A stretch of DNA of 64,000 nt from Reticulitermes speratus (GCA_021186555.1 JAJKFL010000012.1:5122894-5186893); one strand, 5' to 3'; counted from the first letter of the stretch, positions 9,992 to 21,522 are shown. The notes: a model not told the origin generated them from the letters alone. Program-made: numbers and translations.

Positions 9992-10538
9992 AAATAGAAT
10001 AGTGGTATTCAACCTGGAGTACGCGTACCCCCGGGGGTATGCGAAGACATCTTATTAGGTACGTAAAATTAAAAACAAATAAATATATTATTTCATGATA
10101 AACACAGAATAATCAGGGCCAGATTTAAGGTTAGCCACAAGAGACCCGGACGTAAGGACATGCGATTTGGGATCGCCATTTCTCTCTCTCTCTCTCTCTC
10201 TCTCCTTTATGCTATTCTTATCTGGGCCGCTAGTTTCATTTTATTCCACATAGTGCATATAATTTTGCTTTACTAAAATACCTTTGTTCCTTTATTAATT
10301 TTTATATGATAGGCAATAATATATTTGTTATTTAATAGCTTGATTCTGCTTTTTCTCATTTAAAAATTATTATTTAATACATTATTTTGGATGTAATTTA
10401 TTTAACTTATTTTAGATGTAGATTATAGACTGTGTATAACTTGAATTATGCACCAACAACTTTGGGGGGTACAAATTTGAAGAGAAATTATATCTGGGGG
10501 TACGCGAAAAAAAAAGTTTGAATACCACTGAAATAGAT
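9992..10538. mobile_element. hAT-like non-autonomous element with 8-bp target duplication
   Basis: The element 10000-10530 begins AGTGGTATTCAACCTGGAG after a first T (C expected) and ends GTTTGAATACCACTG, giving ~15 bp inverted ends of the CAGTGG type. Next to these ends the sequence is GTACGCGTACCCC on one side and GGGGTACGCG on the other. Flanking 8-mers AAATAGAA (9992-9999) and AAATAGAT (10531-10538) differ at one base. It has no transposase. A (TC)n run lies inside at 10182-10204. Confidence 0.8.
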
Positions 10539-10870
10539 GATGGGATGGGCAGGACATGAAAGATGCATGGGAGCGATAGGCAATGCATACAATGATTTGG
10601 TAGGAAGATCTGAAAGGAACAACTTTTTTGAAGTCCTAGGAATAGATGAGAGTATAATATTAAAATTGATCTTAATAAAGTAGAATTAAAGAGTGTAGAA
10701 TGAAGTCACGTGGCTCAGAATAGGGATCAGTGGCGGGTTATCCTGAACACGCAATTAATTTTTGGATTTGATAAAGTTTGGAGATTTTCTTGACTAGCTG
10801 AGCAACCATAAACTTTCCAAAAAAAGGACTGTGAGGCATAGAGTTAAGCACTCATGTTCCTTCAAAAATA
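10539..10870 (+). pseudogene. LINE family 1 fragment, part 2
   Basis: Contains GATGGGCAGGACATGAAAG, GGATCAGTGGCGGGTTATC and the 3' end TTCTTGACTAGCTGAGCAAC then GGACTGTGAGGCATAGAGTTA. These match, in order, the better copies at 41285 and 55537. Translation is broken. Confidence 0.7.
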
Positions 10871-11676
10871 AACACAACAAGGAAAGGGTTAATACGAAGT
10901 GTAAACGCTGAAATTGATTTCAACCCCTTTTGTTCCATCCTTCTCCATCTGCTGCAGTGCTTCTGAAGAGTCATATAATAAGATTCCTGTTAATTACCCC
11001 TACACAAAGGCTGTCGCCCACAGTGGCAATTACCTATCGTGCCGACAGGTAAATTTCCTTTACAAGCTTCATTACGTCTCATTTTTGACCCACTGAACCG
11101 TGAAATTAACTCCAAGTTAAACCACTAGTTAAACTCAGCAACAAACGAGAATTGGTTTTATCAGAACCGAAAATATTCACAGATAGGAAAGTTATTGGCA
11201 TGGATCTGGTGATGCTGTTAAGGGATCACGTGGGGAAGATGCAGAGATGTCGTCATATCCTGAAACATACCCTGGCTGTGATAACCGTCTTTGGACATAG
11301 AAATACGTAGCGTATGTATTGTTGAGCACAGCGTTTAAATAATATGAGACAGTCTATAATTCACTTTGTGTTATGTCGTCACACTCTTTGTATGATAACA
11401 TGCTATGTTTCGTATGCTTACTCAGACGCCATATTCGTAACCAGTGACATCTGAAGTGTAAAGATGTAACTTTTCATGTAAAATTGATCAGAGCAGGAAG
11501 GAAGTGGAAAGGATATGGAAAGTCACAAAGGTATGAAAAATTATGCTTGAGAGATGAAGACCTCTTCAGTGATTGAAATAAAAAAAAAATCGTGTTTCGA
11601 AAATATGCGTCGTGTTTCAGAAAATTTCAGTATGACATTAATACTGCATGCGACCTGTGTAGTGCACAAAGCGTCG
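10871..11676. other. Unassigned sequence
   Basis: No gene or repeat recognised. Confidence 0.35.
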
Positions 11677-11679
11677 TTA

Positions 11680-11761
11680 TACAGGGCATACACAAAAGAA
11701 TGGTGCGGTTGTAATAGTGAACACTATTAAAACCGCACCATTCTTTTGTGTATACCCTGTA
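11680..11761. mobile_element. 78-bp palindromic element, copy P1
   Basis: Element 11682-11759 flanked by TA on both sides. Left end CAGGGCATACACAAAAGAAT, right end its near-complement ending CCCTG. The centre TAATAGTGAACACTATTA is also self-complementary, so the whole element folds into one hairpin. TA duplication suggests the Tc1/mariner group. Confidence 0.85.
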
Positions 11762-11811
11762 TAAACCAAATAAAAACAAGACAGACAATGTAGGTATCAC
11801 ATAACATTTTG

Positions 11812-12305
11812 GGGCGTTCGCGTAACTATTGTTGTCATGGAAAAGCAATAAGTATTACATATTCGAGTGTGTCTGTAGCCTTAGTTATCCAGCATGCAAA
11901 GCGCATGCGCCGTATTATATTGTCATCTGTGGCATGTCTGGACTCTACCATATTTTTCCACATTATCTCATAAACGGCACGATTTTTGGAAAAACGTTAT
12001 TGAACATAAAATGTGTGTTTTGATTTTATCTACAACTTTTGTCTGAAACATTTGTAATTCTAAGAAGAATTCAGCGAGATATTGTCATAAATGTACATAG
12101 GTCTTTATGTAACATACACTTTATGCTTGTCTGATTTTAATTAAACCTGAAGTTTCTGGACAAACTTTCGAAAAATACCCAAATATCAAATTTCATGAAA
12201 ATCCGTCCGATAGGAGCCGAGTTGTTCCATGCGGACAGACAGACAGACGGACGGATGGACAATACGAAGCTAACATTCGCTTTTCGCAATTTTTGCGAAC
12301 GCGCC
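11812..12305. mobile_element. Element with GGCG..TTCGC inverted ends, copy F1
   Basis: The left end (GGGGCGTTCGCGTAAC) and right end (GTTAGCGAA-type, ...TTTTTGCGAACGCGCC) are inverted. The interior carries GTTGTTCCATGCGGACAGAC then ACAGACGGACGGATGG. It is colinear over ~490 bp with 17372-17874. The left end has lost two bases compared with F2. No coding capacity; target duplication not clear. Confidence 0.75.
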
Positions 12306-12386
12306 TGAAAATGTATGAAGATCGCCAAAGTATTCTTTCGCGGCGTAATTGTGCACGCGGACAGAGTTGAAAACCTGACGTTAGAA

Positions 12387-12748
12387 CAGGGGTGTGTAAA
12401 AGCTGGTCTGCTGGCGCCATCCCCCTCCACAGCGCTCAGAACTGTCCAAAGCATCGTGTTAACATTTCACAGTACATGTTAGAGCTATGCTTCTTACGTG
12501 CGCACTGACTCTGAGTATCGTGTAAGGAGTGTTCACACCTGTAGTAATTTCTATTCTGTTTTTTTAGAATTTAGACTTCGATTTTCCTTTATTCATGCCG
12601 ATAATGGTCCCACCATATTCTCTATGTACAAATGGGAGACATCATTCTAAAATTTACAATTTTACGTCAATAATGATGTGCTGCCTCTAAGTGTAGTGTG
12701 TTCTACACTGTAACAAAAACGGCCATCAAAAGTAATTACCCACCCCTG
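12387..12748. mobile_element. Possible hAT-like element
   Basis: CAGGGGTGTGTAAAAG at left and AATTACCCACCCCTG at right form ~14 bp imperfect inverted ends with hAT-style CAGGGG starts. Flanking 8-mers do not match well, so the call is tentative. Confidence 0.45.
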
Positions 12749-13210
12749 TTTTAAAACTGAAATTAAAACGTGTAGCTGGATCTCAACGCTGTAAACTAGT
12801 AACGTAAAACAGACATAAAATTCATGGGCATGAAACGAAATAGCTTATACATTTGAGACAGCGTCCTTACACAAGGTAGAAATCCATAGTTTTTTAACCT
12901 ATGAACCCCATACGACAGAAATCGCGTTGCAATTATCGCACAGAAGCACACGAGTTCATAAGAGTCATTGCAATTTTGTGGAGTGTTATAAACAGGGTAG
13001 TATTTAGTTTACTAGTTTAGTTTAGTGACTTTATTAACACAATTCATACTCTTGTACAAGTGTTGACACATGACACTGTTCGTTTTCTAATTCCAAAATT
13101 CTAATTCCAATTTAGCAAAATGCTAATGTCGTCCCCAGTTACGTAAAGAGACAAGCTGGTTCTGTTTACTATGGAATGGCCTTGTGTGATATAAAGTTTG
13201 CGTACCGTAA
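12749..13210. other. Unassigned sequence upstream of the tRNA-Leu gene
   Basis: No repeat or gene recognised. A clear upstream pol III element cannot be named from sequence alone. Confidence 0.35.
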
Positions 13211-13290
13211 GGTAGCGTGGCCGAGCGGTCTAAGGCGCTGGTTTTAGGCACCAGTCCGAAAGGGCGTGGGTTCGAATCCCACCGCTGCCA
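13211..13290 (+). tRNA. tRNA-Leu, anticodon TAG
   Basis: Acceptor stem GGTAGCG pairs with CGCTGCC (one G-U), discriminator A at 13290. The D arm contains TGGCCGAGCGGTCTAAGGC (A box). Anticodon stem CTGGT/ACCAG with loop TTTAGGC gives anticodon TAG. A long variable arm (CCGAAAGGGCG region) is typical of type II leucine tRNAs. T arm GTGGGTTCGAATCCCAC is perfect (B box). No intron. Unlike the SINE heads nearby, all four stems are intact. A T-run (terminator) follows within 100 bp; the nearest TTTT is at 13296-13299. Confidence 0.97.
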
Positions 13291-14056
13291 GAGCATATTT
13301 TTACCAATAGACATTTCACCTACTGGATTTATCACACGACTATGAATAACCATTATGCGTGACTTTGAGTAAATTTATTTTTTTTGTTAAACTTTCTACA
13401 GTTTTAATTCAAATTAATAACCATGTTTCGTTGTGTTTAGCAAACATGACATTACGCTTGTTAAAAGGGGTTTAAAAGAACTTTTGAAGTGGTTGGGTTT
13501 GAGGTTTATCGATCACATTTTCTGAACCCTTAAGGGAATGCAGTACGTTTCAAGGGTGGTTAGGGGTGAGGCAGAATGCGGGATGCTAATAGAATCTCTA
13601 TTCAGGTGCAAAACAGCTGTAACGAAGTTGGAAACCCTCTTCATTAGTAACCACCCCAATACATCATCCCTTCTCTGACAAACTCCCTAACCTGAACCAC
13701 ACCCTTGTCAACAGTGTATTTTTATAAAAATTTGTTTATTTAATCCCTTGTCAGAGAGTTTCTTAGCATTGCTTACCGATTTCATTGAGTATCAAAAGAC
13801 TTATCCGCATGATTGTACTTAAAAAGATGCTTTTCTCCCCCTTTTTTTTTTGCCTCTTTCAACCCCCTACGCCTTATAAAAATAAGATATTCAACTGATC
13901 ATTTTGAACGCTGTTTATTTTAGGAGTAGGCGTTAAAAGAAGCAGATACTTCAGCGAGTATTGTAATAATTGGCCGTAGAGGGACTAAAGGAGCAGGTCA
14001 GGTTCATGTTGACGGATCGTGGGATCAGATCTAACGTTTACTGTTATTATTAGTCT
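13291..14056. other. Unassigned sequence
   Basis: No gene or recognisable repeat. Confidence 0.35.
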
Positions 14057-14058
14057 AA

Positions 14059-14140
14059 TACAGGGCATACACAAAAGAATGGTGCGGCTTCAATATAATA
14101 CACTGTTGATACCGCACCATTCTTTTGTGTATGCCCTGTA
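14059..14140. mobile_element. 78-bp palindromic element, copy P2
   Basis: Element 14061-14138 between TA dinucleotides, ends CAGGGCATACACAAAAGAAT and complement. The arms pair for about 33 bp; the central ~14 bp differs from P1 and is not self-complementary. Confidence 0.85.
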
Positions 14141-14280
14141 TTTGTCGCCAGATTTCTCAGACGTTGAATGCTGTACTTAGGTGCCTGATTGGCTAACATA
14201 TAGCTGTCTAACCATAAGCCAAATTCACAGTACAGGCTGGTTACTTCAGCTGTTAGGATTAGTATTTCATTTATATGGGG

Positions 14281-14527
14281 CATTCGGTGGCGCTAGAAGC
14301 CGGAAAGTCGCGGGTTCGATTCCCGATGGTGTCATTGGAATTTTCATTGACAATCCTTCCGGCCGCACTGTGGCCCTGGGGTCGACTCAGCCTTCTAACA
14401 TAAATGAGTACCAAGAATATTTCCTTGGGGGTAAAGGCGGCCGGTGCGTAGGCTGACAACCTTACCACTTTCTGGAGTCCTAGGAGCCTGTCCAGGCCTG
14501 TGTAGAAATACCTTTACCTTTACCATT
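14281..14527 (+). mobile_element. SINE family D, copy D2 (5' damaged)
   Basis: The B box (GGGTTCGATTCCCGATGG) and body are intact (GGCCCTGGGGTCGACTCAGC, GACAACCTTACCAC). The A-box region is cut out after CGGTGGCGC. The 3' end carries the (TTTACC)n tail at 14510-14525. Confidence 0.85.
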
Positions 14528-14552
14528 TTACCGTTTTATTTATTATCCCGTT

Positions 14553-14738
14553 GTAGGCCCACTCAACCTCCTGTAAAATGGGTACCGGGTCTGTTTCCCA
14601 GGGGTGAAGCGGCCGGGGCGTGGCGTTGAACACCTACCCCCATCTAGTGCCGAGGTTAAAGAAAGAGTAGAGTTATACCTCTACTCCCCTTCTGGGACTT
14701 GATGGCCTTTTCTAGGGAGGGCTTTACCTTTATTTATC
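14553..14738 (+). mobile_element. SINE family E body, copy E5
   Basis: Starts inside the family E body (CCTGTAAAATGGGTACCGG), continues GCGGCCGGGGCGTGGCGTT, GTGCCGAGGTTAAAGAAAG and ends GACTTGATGGCC..TAGGG followed by TTTACC. No tRNA-like head. It lies directly after D2, and both end in TTTACC. Confidence 0.75.
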
Positions 14739-15614
14739 TATATATTTACTTATCATTTTACTAATTATGCTGTCAATTAGGCAAATAACGAATTGCGAGG
14801 GATGTGTAATGAAGTGACCGGAGTTTAGCAAAGCTAGTAACTCCATGTAGTTTAGAGCTTATTTATAAGCTGTTAGTCCCTCACCTAGTCAAAAGATTTC
14901 CCGCCTCTTTATGGAAGCCGAAGGTTCATGACAGTGTTCACAAAACCATAAAATTCGTCCGTGCACTAAGTCAAACCCCGCTTTGCATCCTCCCATCTAT
15001 TGCTTAAGATACATTTCAATATTACCTTCCAATCTGCCCCATAAGTCTTTGAAATTTTTTTTTCTTTTCTTCAAATTTTCTGACCAAACATTTGTTATGA
15101 GTTTTTCTTTCCTCTCGTGCTTGCTACACGATCCGCCCATGCCACCCTCTTCATTTGATGACCCTAACAATATTTAGTGACGACTGCAAAATCATGACCC
15201 TCGACATTACGCATCCTAATGTAATATATTCTACGACGCACTTTTTTTTTTTATTCAAACACACTTAACATAGGAATATTCTCGATACAACTACTAACTC
15301 TTACAGTCATTAGTGGTAACTATATGTACCACTTGTTTTAAAATTCAAAAACTGTTTTATTTCCTCTCACACAGTGTGCTTATGTGTTTCTTATTTTTTT
15401 CCCATAATAAACAGCGATTATTTGCTTCAAAAAATTAACTGGTTTGTGTTTGTGAGAGAGACATGGTATGTTTTCTGTAAGGTAGTATCTGAACTTTGGT
15501 ACAAAATTAGATGTATTTAGAGCTTGAAAGAATTAACCTGATGTTGTGTTTGTAAACTATGTTGATGCAGATAATGGGTCAATGCACGGTGTCAACAGTG
15601 TGAAATGTGTCTAG
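14739..15614. other. Unassigned sequence, partly LINE-like
   Basis: 14875-15180 on minus resembles a diverged LINE family-1 tail (CCTCACCTAGTCAAAAGATT corresponds to the CTTGACTAGCTGAGG end). The rest is A/T-rich and unrecognised. Confidence 0.4.
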
Positions 15615-15616
15615 GT

Positions 15617-15660
15617 TTACTACTACTACTACTACTGCTACTACTACTGCTACTACTACC
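15617..15660. repeat. (TAC)n microsatellite
   Basis: About 14 trinucleotide units with a few TGC and ACC variants. Confidence 0.85.
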
Positions 15661-15887
15661 ACCACTAGAACCACTAATGTTATTGCGGAAGTGATACAAA
15701 TATAATCTCTAATAGGGGTTGTGTTGCGAGGGTAGATAGGCACCGCCTGTGCATTCCGTCGGAAGCACTGTCAGCCGATATTGACACAGCGCTCTTGTAA
15801 ACAATGCTGACTGGCCTGATTAATCCTGCAGCCTTGCGGTTTGAAATCGCGTTGGCTGTGATGATTACGTCGCGGTTACACGGCATC

Positions 15888-15930
15888 AGTACCTGATGAT
15901 GGAGACAGAAGGTCTCCGAAACATTGTACT
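15888..15930 (+). ncRNA. Hammerhead-like motif
   Basis: Core CTGATGA (15893-15899), extra T, helix II GGAGAC (15901-15906) with GTCTCC (15912-15917), then GAAACATTGTACT. Upstream AGTAC (15888-15892) can pair with GTACT (15926-15930). Helix III is not cleanly self-complementary, so this copy is probably impaired. Confidence 0.5.
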
Positions 15931-16229
15931 TCTGCGCACTAACCCCTTTATTCATCCGATTATTGCCAAATGTAGTAGCTGTAAAGGCTTCTGCTTGTCA
16001 TAGGGGCTGGTAAAGTATGGATAAATGTGTTAGGACTAGGAACACGGCTATAACTTATTTGTTATTTGTTTAATGACGCTGTTTTTTGGTAGTAACTGAG
16101 GCTGTATACCGTGGGCGTAGAAAGTTTTCTTGCATTTATGTGCAAAGCATTTGAATACGTATAAGGAATTATTTATTTGCCCAACCAACTCTTCGGTCTC
16201 TTTGTCTGCTTTTCAATTACGTCGCTGTG
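15931..16229. other. Unassigned sequence
   Basis: Nothing recognised. Confidence 0.35.
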
Positions 16230-17279
16230 TATTAAGATAGATACACACAGATATATACAGATATATAGATAGATACACACAGATATATACAGATATCTAG
16301 ATAGATATACACAGATATATACAGATATCTAGATAGATAACACAGATATATACAGATATCTAGATAGATACACACAGATATATACAGATATATAGATAGA
16401 TACACACAGATATATACAGATATATAGATAGATTATACACAGATATATACAGATATCTAGATAGATATACACAGATATATACAGATATATAGATAGATAT
16501 ACACAGATATATACAGATATATAGATATATATACACAGATATATACAGATATATAGATATATATACACAGATATATACAGATATCTAGATAGATATACAC
16601 AGATATATACAGATATCTAGATAGATATACACAGATATATACAGATATATAGATAGATATACACAGATATATACAGATATATAGAATATATACACAGATA
16701 TATTACAGATATCTAGATAGATTATACACAGATATATACAGATATCTAGATAGATACACACAGATATATACAGATATATAGGATAGATACACACAGATAT
16801 ATACAGATATCTAGATAGATATACACAGATATATACAGATATCTAGATAGATATACACAGATATATACAGATATATAGATAGATATACACAGATATATAC
16901 AGATATTAGATATATATACACAGATATATACAGATATATAGATATATATACACAGATATATACAGATATATAGATATATATACACAGATATATACAGATA
17001 TATAGATATATATACACAGATATATACAGATATATAGATATATATACACAGATATATACAGATATATAGATATATATACACAGATATATACAGATATATA
17101 TACAGATATATAGATATATACACACAGATATATACAGATATATAGATATATATACACAGATATATCTGTATATATATACATATATACAGATATATAGATA
17201 TATATACACAGATATATACAGATATATATACAGATATACAGATATATATACAGATATATAGATATATATACACAGTTCT
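16230..17279. repeat. ATA-rich tandem array
   Basis: About 1 kb of ~33-37 bp units built from ACACAGATATATACAGATAT followed by TAGATAGAT, CTAGATAGAT or TAGATATATA. The variants are clustered: TAGATAGAT-type units dominate the left and TAGATATATA-type units the right, as expected from local duplication. Minus frames stay open for up to 179 codons because the unit length is near a multiple of three and lacks stops; the Y/I/C-rich result is not a protein. Confidence 0.95.
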
Positions 17280-17371
17280 CACCACATTTTACAACCAGGC
17301 AGTTAATAGTTAGTTAACATTTTGAATAACGGTTTTCATCGATAATGTGTAATATGATAATGTAACATTCA

Positions 17372-17874
17372 GGCGCGTTCGCGTAACCACTGTTGCCGTG
17401 GAAAAGCAATAAGTACTGTATTTCATACTCATGAGTGTGTGTCTGTAGCCTTAGTTATTCAGTACGCAAAGCGCATGCGCCATATTATATTGTCATCTGT
17501 GGCCTGTCTGGCTGTACCATATTTTTCCACATATCTCATAAACGGCACGATTTTCGGAAAAAAGTTATTGAACATAAAATGTGTGTTTTGATTTTCTCTA
17601 CAACTTTTGTCTGAAACATTTCTCATTGCAATAAGAATTCAGCGAGATATTACCATAAATGTACATAGGTCTTCATGTAAAGTACCGTTATTATTGTCTG
17701 ATTTTAATAAAACATAAATTTTCTCGACATGTTTTAAAAAATACTCAAGTATTAAATTTCATGAAAATCTGTCCAGTGTGATTCGAGTTGTTCCATGCGG
17801 CCGGACGGACAGACAGACGGACGGATACACATGACGTAGCTAATAGTCGCTTTTCGCAATTTTGCGAACGCGCC
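17372..17874. mobile_element. Element with GGCGCGTTCGC inverted ends, copy F2
   Basis: Ends GGCGCGTTCGCGTAAC and TTGCGAACGCGCC. Colinear with F1 at 11812, including CATAAACGGCACGATTTT, the ATTCAGCGAGATATT block and the GACGGACAGACAGACGGACG run. No open frame. The intact ends here define the family. Confidence 0.8.
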
Positions 17875-17889
17875 CAAAAACTTAGTTAC

Positions 17890-18005
17890 TCCCTACTTAT
17901 ATAGAACACACCGCATGTCCAATATACAAGACCAACAGGTTATAACACTGACAATGTGCAAGTGAATACGCTTTGTGGGCAAAATGCAGCGTTTCCTTAA
18001 AATCT
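17890..18005 (+). repeat. Diverged single copy of the 22.8-kb repeat
   Basis: ATAACACTGACAATGTGCAA and AATACGCTTTGTGGGCAAAA resemble the GTTGTTCTGAGATGCACAC and AATACACTGTGTGGGCAG blocks of the repeat at 22780. Weak but colinear. Confidence 0.4.
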
Positions 18006-18017
18006 TACAGCCGGTGG

Positions 18018-18597
18018 TACGCATGATAACAAGTGATGCAAGGTGTACACGTGAAATTAAATCCAGAATTGCCATGGCAAAAACAGCATTCAACAAGAAG
18101 AAAAATCTTTTCACCAGCAACTGGAATTAAATTAAGGAAGAAACTAGTAAAGTGCTACATTTGGAGCATAGCTTTGTGTGGTGCTGAAACGTGGACACTT
18201 CGGAAAGTAGATCAGAAGTATCTGGAAAGTTTTGAAATGTGGTGCTGGAGAAGAATGGAGAAGATCAGTTAGACCCATCGTGTGAGAAATGAAGAAGTAT
18301 TACACAGAGTGAAGGAGGAGAGGAATATCGTACATACAATAAAAAGAAGAAAGGCTAACTGGATTGGTTACATCTTGCGTAGAAACTGCCTTCTGAAACA
18401 CGTGATTGAAGGAAAGTTAGAAGGAAGGATAGAAATGACGGGACGACGAGGGAGAAGACGTAAGCAGCTACTGGATGACCTTAAGGGAAAGAAAGATACT
18501 GGAAATTGAAAGAGGAAGCACTAGATCGCACCCTATGGAGAACTCGCTTTGGAAGAGGCTACGGACCTGTCGTAAGACAGACTGCAGAATGAATGAA
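18018..18597 (+). pseudogene. 5'-truncated LINE (family 2), second copy
   Basis: Highly similar to 4720-5308. Frames 18033-18272 and 18282-18509 give the same post-reverse-transcriptase tail (CYIWSIALCGAETWTLRKVD, FEMWCWRRMEKIS, then a TAG stop where the sister copy has W, NEEVLHRV, WIGYILRRN, RGRRRKQLLDDLK). A one-base loss in a later codon shifts the end of the frame. 3' tail GAATGAATG. Dead copy; no catalytic domain. Confidence 0.8.
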
Positions 18598-18885
18598 TGG
18601 TGGTACGTAGAGCAACCACAGGCCTACACTGCATTCAGCTGGTCAGGATTACACTCCTCATTCCGCTGTTGCACCATGTCGCAGTTACTGCAGTTTGCTA
18701 CGGAACTGCTTGATTACTGTGCCTCTGTGTAAACACACTATACTGACAAAGGCTAGGGACCCCGTCCGGCTGTGGCAGTGATATATGTACACTGTCACTG
18801 CGCAGGCGCGGTTAATACGTATTTATGTTAGATGGTGCTAAGTTACATAATATGTAAATCATATATTTAATATTGTATTCACCAT
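18598..18885. other. Unassigned sequence
   Basis: Nothing recognised. Confidence 0.35.
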
Positions 18886-19090
18886 GCATCTTGTATCAAT
18901 TAAAATTAAAACCAACTAGATGCACAATCACTATTAAAAAAAAACTTTAATAGTATATTAATTAACCCGACATGTTTCGGTCAGGTACCTGACCATCTTC
19001 AGGGGAATACTACATTAAATTGCGTAGTCCATATGTTAAACACACATAATAGTGAGTGTGTATCAAGTTGGTTTTAATTTCAATTTGTGT
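18886..19090 (-). mobile_element. Hammerhead-bearing element, solo unit
   Basis: AAAACCAACTAGATGCAC at left and GTTGGTTTTAATTTCAATT at right are inverted. One hammerhead-like motif lies between. The CCAACT..GATGCAC end recurs in the elements at 24157, 43570 and 58105. Confidence 0.6.
18966..19005 (-). ncRNA. Hammerhead-ribozyme-like motif, well preserved
   Basis: Read on minus: CCC (helix I), CTGAAGA (19002-18996), extra T, helix II GGTCAG/CTGACC with GTAC loop (18994-18979), GAA, self-complementary ACATGT (18975-18970), cleavage base C (18969), GGG (helix I). Core bases all match. One of the cleanest helix II stems in the window. Confidence 0.65.
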
Positions 19091-19123
19091 AAATCATAGT
19101 TTCCAACACTTTCTTGTATTTAT

Positions 19124-19147
19124 TATTATTATTATTATTATTATTTC
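19124..19147. repeat. (ATT)n microsatellite
   Basis: Short trinucleotide run. Confidence 0.85.
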
Positions 19148-19431
19148 GTTGTCTCTTGTCACAGACCTTTTCTCTCTGGTATTTCTCTTGTACCAACAGT
19201 GATCTCCACCGCTCACGCTTCAAGTTTCAGACTGCAGTACTTTCCGTATTATGTGTGATTTTCCAGGTAAAGCTGTGTTTTGTAGTGAAACTATTGAATG
19301 TTTTACTGCTATGGCTTCCGAATTTTTGTTTAAACCTTTTGTTACTATTCCGGTGGCTCCAATTATTACCGGTATAATCACACATTTCATGTTCCACATT
19401 CGTTGTATCTACGTATATATATAAACTCTTG

Positions 19432-19464
<33 letters not shown>

Positions 19465-19465
19465 G
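19432..19465. repeat. (ATT)n microsatellite
   Basis: Trinucleotide run just ahead of the 92-bp satellite. Confidence 0.85.
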
Positions 19466-19494
19466 TTATAATTCGTTATCACCTTTATGCAGGG

Positions 19495-21522
19495 TATTTA
19501 CAGTCATATACATCAAACAAACCACATATCTAATGTATATAATGTCACAGCTATTCTGTAGTTACAATTCACGCTACATGTAATGCTATTTACAGTCATA
19601 TACATCAAACAAACCACATATCTAATGTATATAATGTCACAGCTATTCTGTAGTTACAATTCATGCTACATGTAACGCTATTTACAGTCATATACATCAA
19701 ACAAACCACATATCTAATGTATATAATGTCACAGCTATTCTGTAGTTACAATTCACGCTACATGTAATGCTATTTACAGTCATATACATCAAACAAACCA
19801 CATTTATAATGTATATAATGTCACAGCTATTCTGTAGTTACAATTCACGCTACATGTAATGCTATTTACAGTCATATACATCAAACAAACCACATATCTA
19901 ATGTATATAATGTCACAGCTATTCTGTAGTTACAATTCATGCTACATGTAACGCTATTTACAGTCATATACATCAAACAAACCACATATCTAATGTATAT
20001 AATGTCACAGCTATTCTGTAGTTACAATTCACGCTACATGTAATGCTATTTACAGTCATATACATCAAACAAACCATGTTGCTACGGTATATAATGTCAC
20101 AGCTATTCTGTAGTTACAATTCACGCTACATGTAATGCTATTTACAGTCATATACATCAAACAAACCATGTTGCTACGGTATATAATGTCACAGCTATTC
20201 TGTAGTTACAATTCACGCTACATGTAATGCTATTTACAGTCATATACATCAAACAAACCACATTTATAATGTATATAATGTCACAGCTATTCTGTAGTTA
20301 CAATTCACGCTACATGTAATGCTATTTACAGTCATATACATCAAACAAACCATGTTGCTACGGTATATAATGTCACAGCTATTCTGTAGTTACAATTCAC
20401 GCTACATGTAATGCTATTTACAGTCATATACATCAAACAAACCATGTTGCTACGGTATATAATGTCACAGCTATTCTGTAGTTACAATTCACGCTACATG
20501 TAATGCTATTTACAGTCATATACATCAAACAAACCACATTTATAATGTATATAATGTCACAGCTATTCTGTAGTTACAATTCACGCTACATGTAATGCTA
20601 TTTACAGTCATATACATCAAACAAACCACATTTATAATGTATATAATGTCACAGCTATTCTGTAGTTACAATTCACGCTACATGTAATGCTATTTACAGT
20701 CATATACATCAAACAAACCATGTTGCTACGGTATATAATGTCACAGCTATTCTGTAGTTACAATTCACGCTACATGTAATGCTATTTACAGTCATATACA
20801 TCAAACAAACCATGTTGCTACGGTATATAATGTCACAGCTATTCTGTAGTTACAATTCACGCTACATGTAATGCTATTTACAGTCATATACATCAAACAA
20901 ACCACATTTATAATGTATATAATGTCACAGCTATTCTGTAGTTACAATTCACGCTACATGTAATGCTATTTACAGTCATATACATCAAACAAACCACATT
21001 TATAATGTATATAATGTCACAGCTATTCTGTAGTTACAATTCACGCTACATGTAATGCTATTTACAGTCATATACATCAAACAAACCACATTTATAATGT
21101 ATATAATGTCACAGCTATTCTGTAGTTACAATTCACGCTACATGTAATGCTATTTACAGTCATATACATCAAACAAACCACATTTATAATGTATATAATG
21201 TCACAGCTATTCTGTAGTTACAATTCACGCTACATGTAATGCTATTTACAGTCATATACATCAAACAAACCACATTTATAATGTATATAATGTCACAGCT
21301 ATTCTGTAGTTACAATTCACGCTACATGTAATGCTATTTACAGTCATATACATCAAACAAACCATGTTGCTACGGTATATAATGTCACAGCTATTCTGTA
21401 GTTACAATTCACGCTACATGTAACGCTATTTACAGTCATATACATCAAACAAACCACATATCTAATGTATATAATGTCACAGCTATTCTGTAGTTACAAT
21501 TCACGCTACATGTAATGCTATT
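19495..21522. repeat. 92-bp satellite, about 22 copies
   Basis: Unit starts TATTTACAGTCATATACATC and contains TAATGTCACAGCTATTCTG. Spacing between units is exactly 92 bp throughout. Three alternative blocks follow CAAACAAACC: ACATATCTAATG (type A), ATGTTGCTACGG (type B) and ACATTTATAATG (type C). Left to right the order is A A A C A A B B C B B C C B B C C C C C B A. A second variable site (CACGCTAC..AATGC or CATGCTAC..AACGC) partly tracks type A. Only a few per cent divergence, so the expansion is recent. Confidence 0.97.

Noticed and set aside
12387-12748. Firm hAT assignment
   Set aside because: Ends are suggestive but the flanking 8-mers do not match, so it is kept only as a tentative feature.
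16329-17285. Long minus open frames (69-179 codons) as a protein gene
   Set aside because: They are translations of a tandem repeat with no stop in one frame; only Y, I, C, L, S and V appear.
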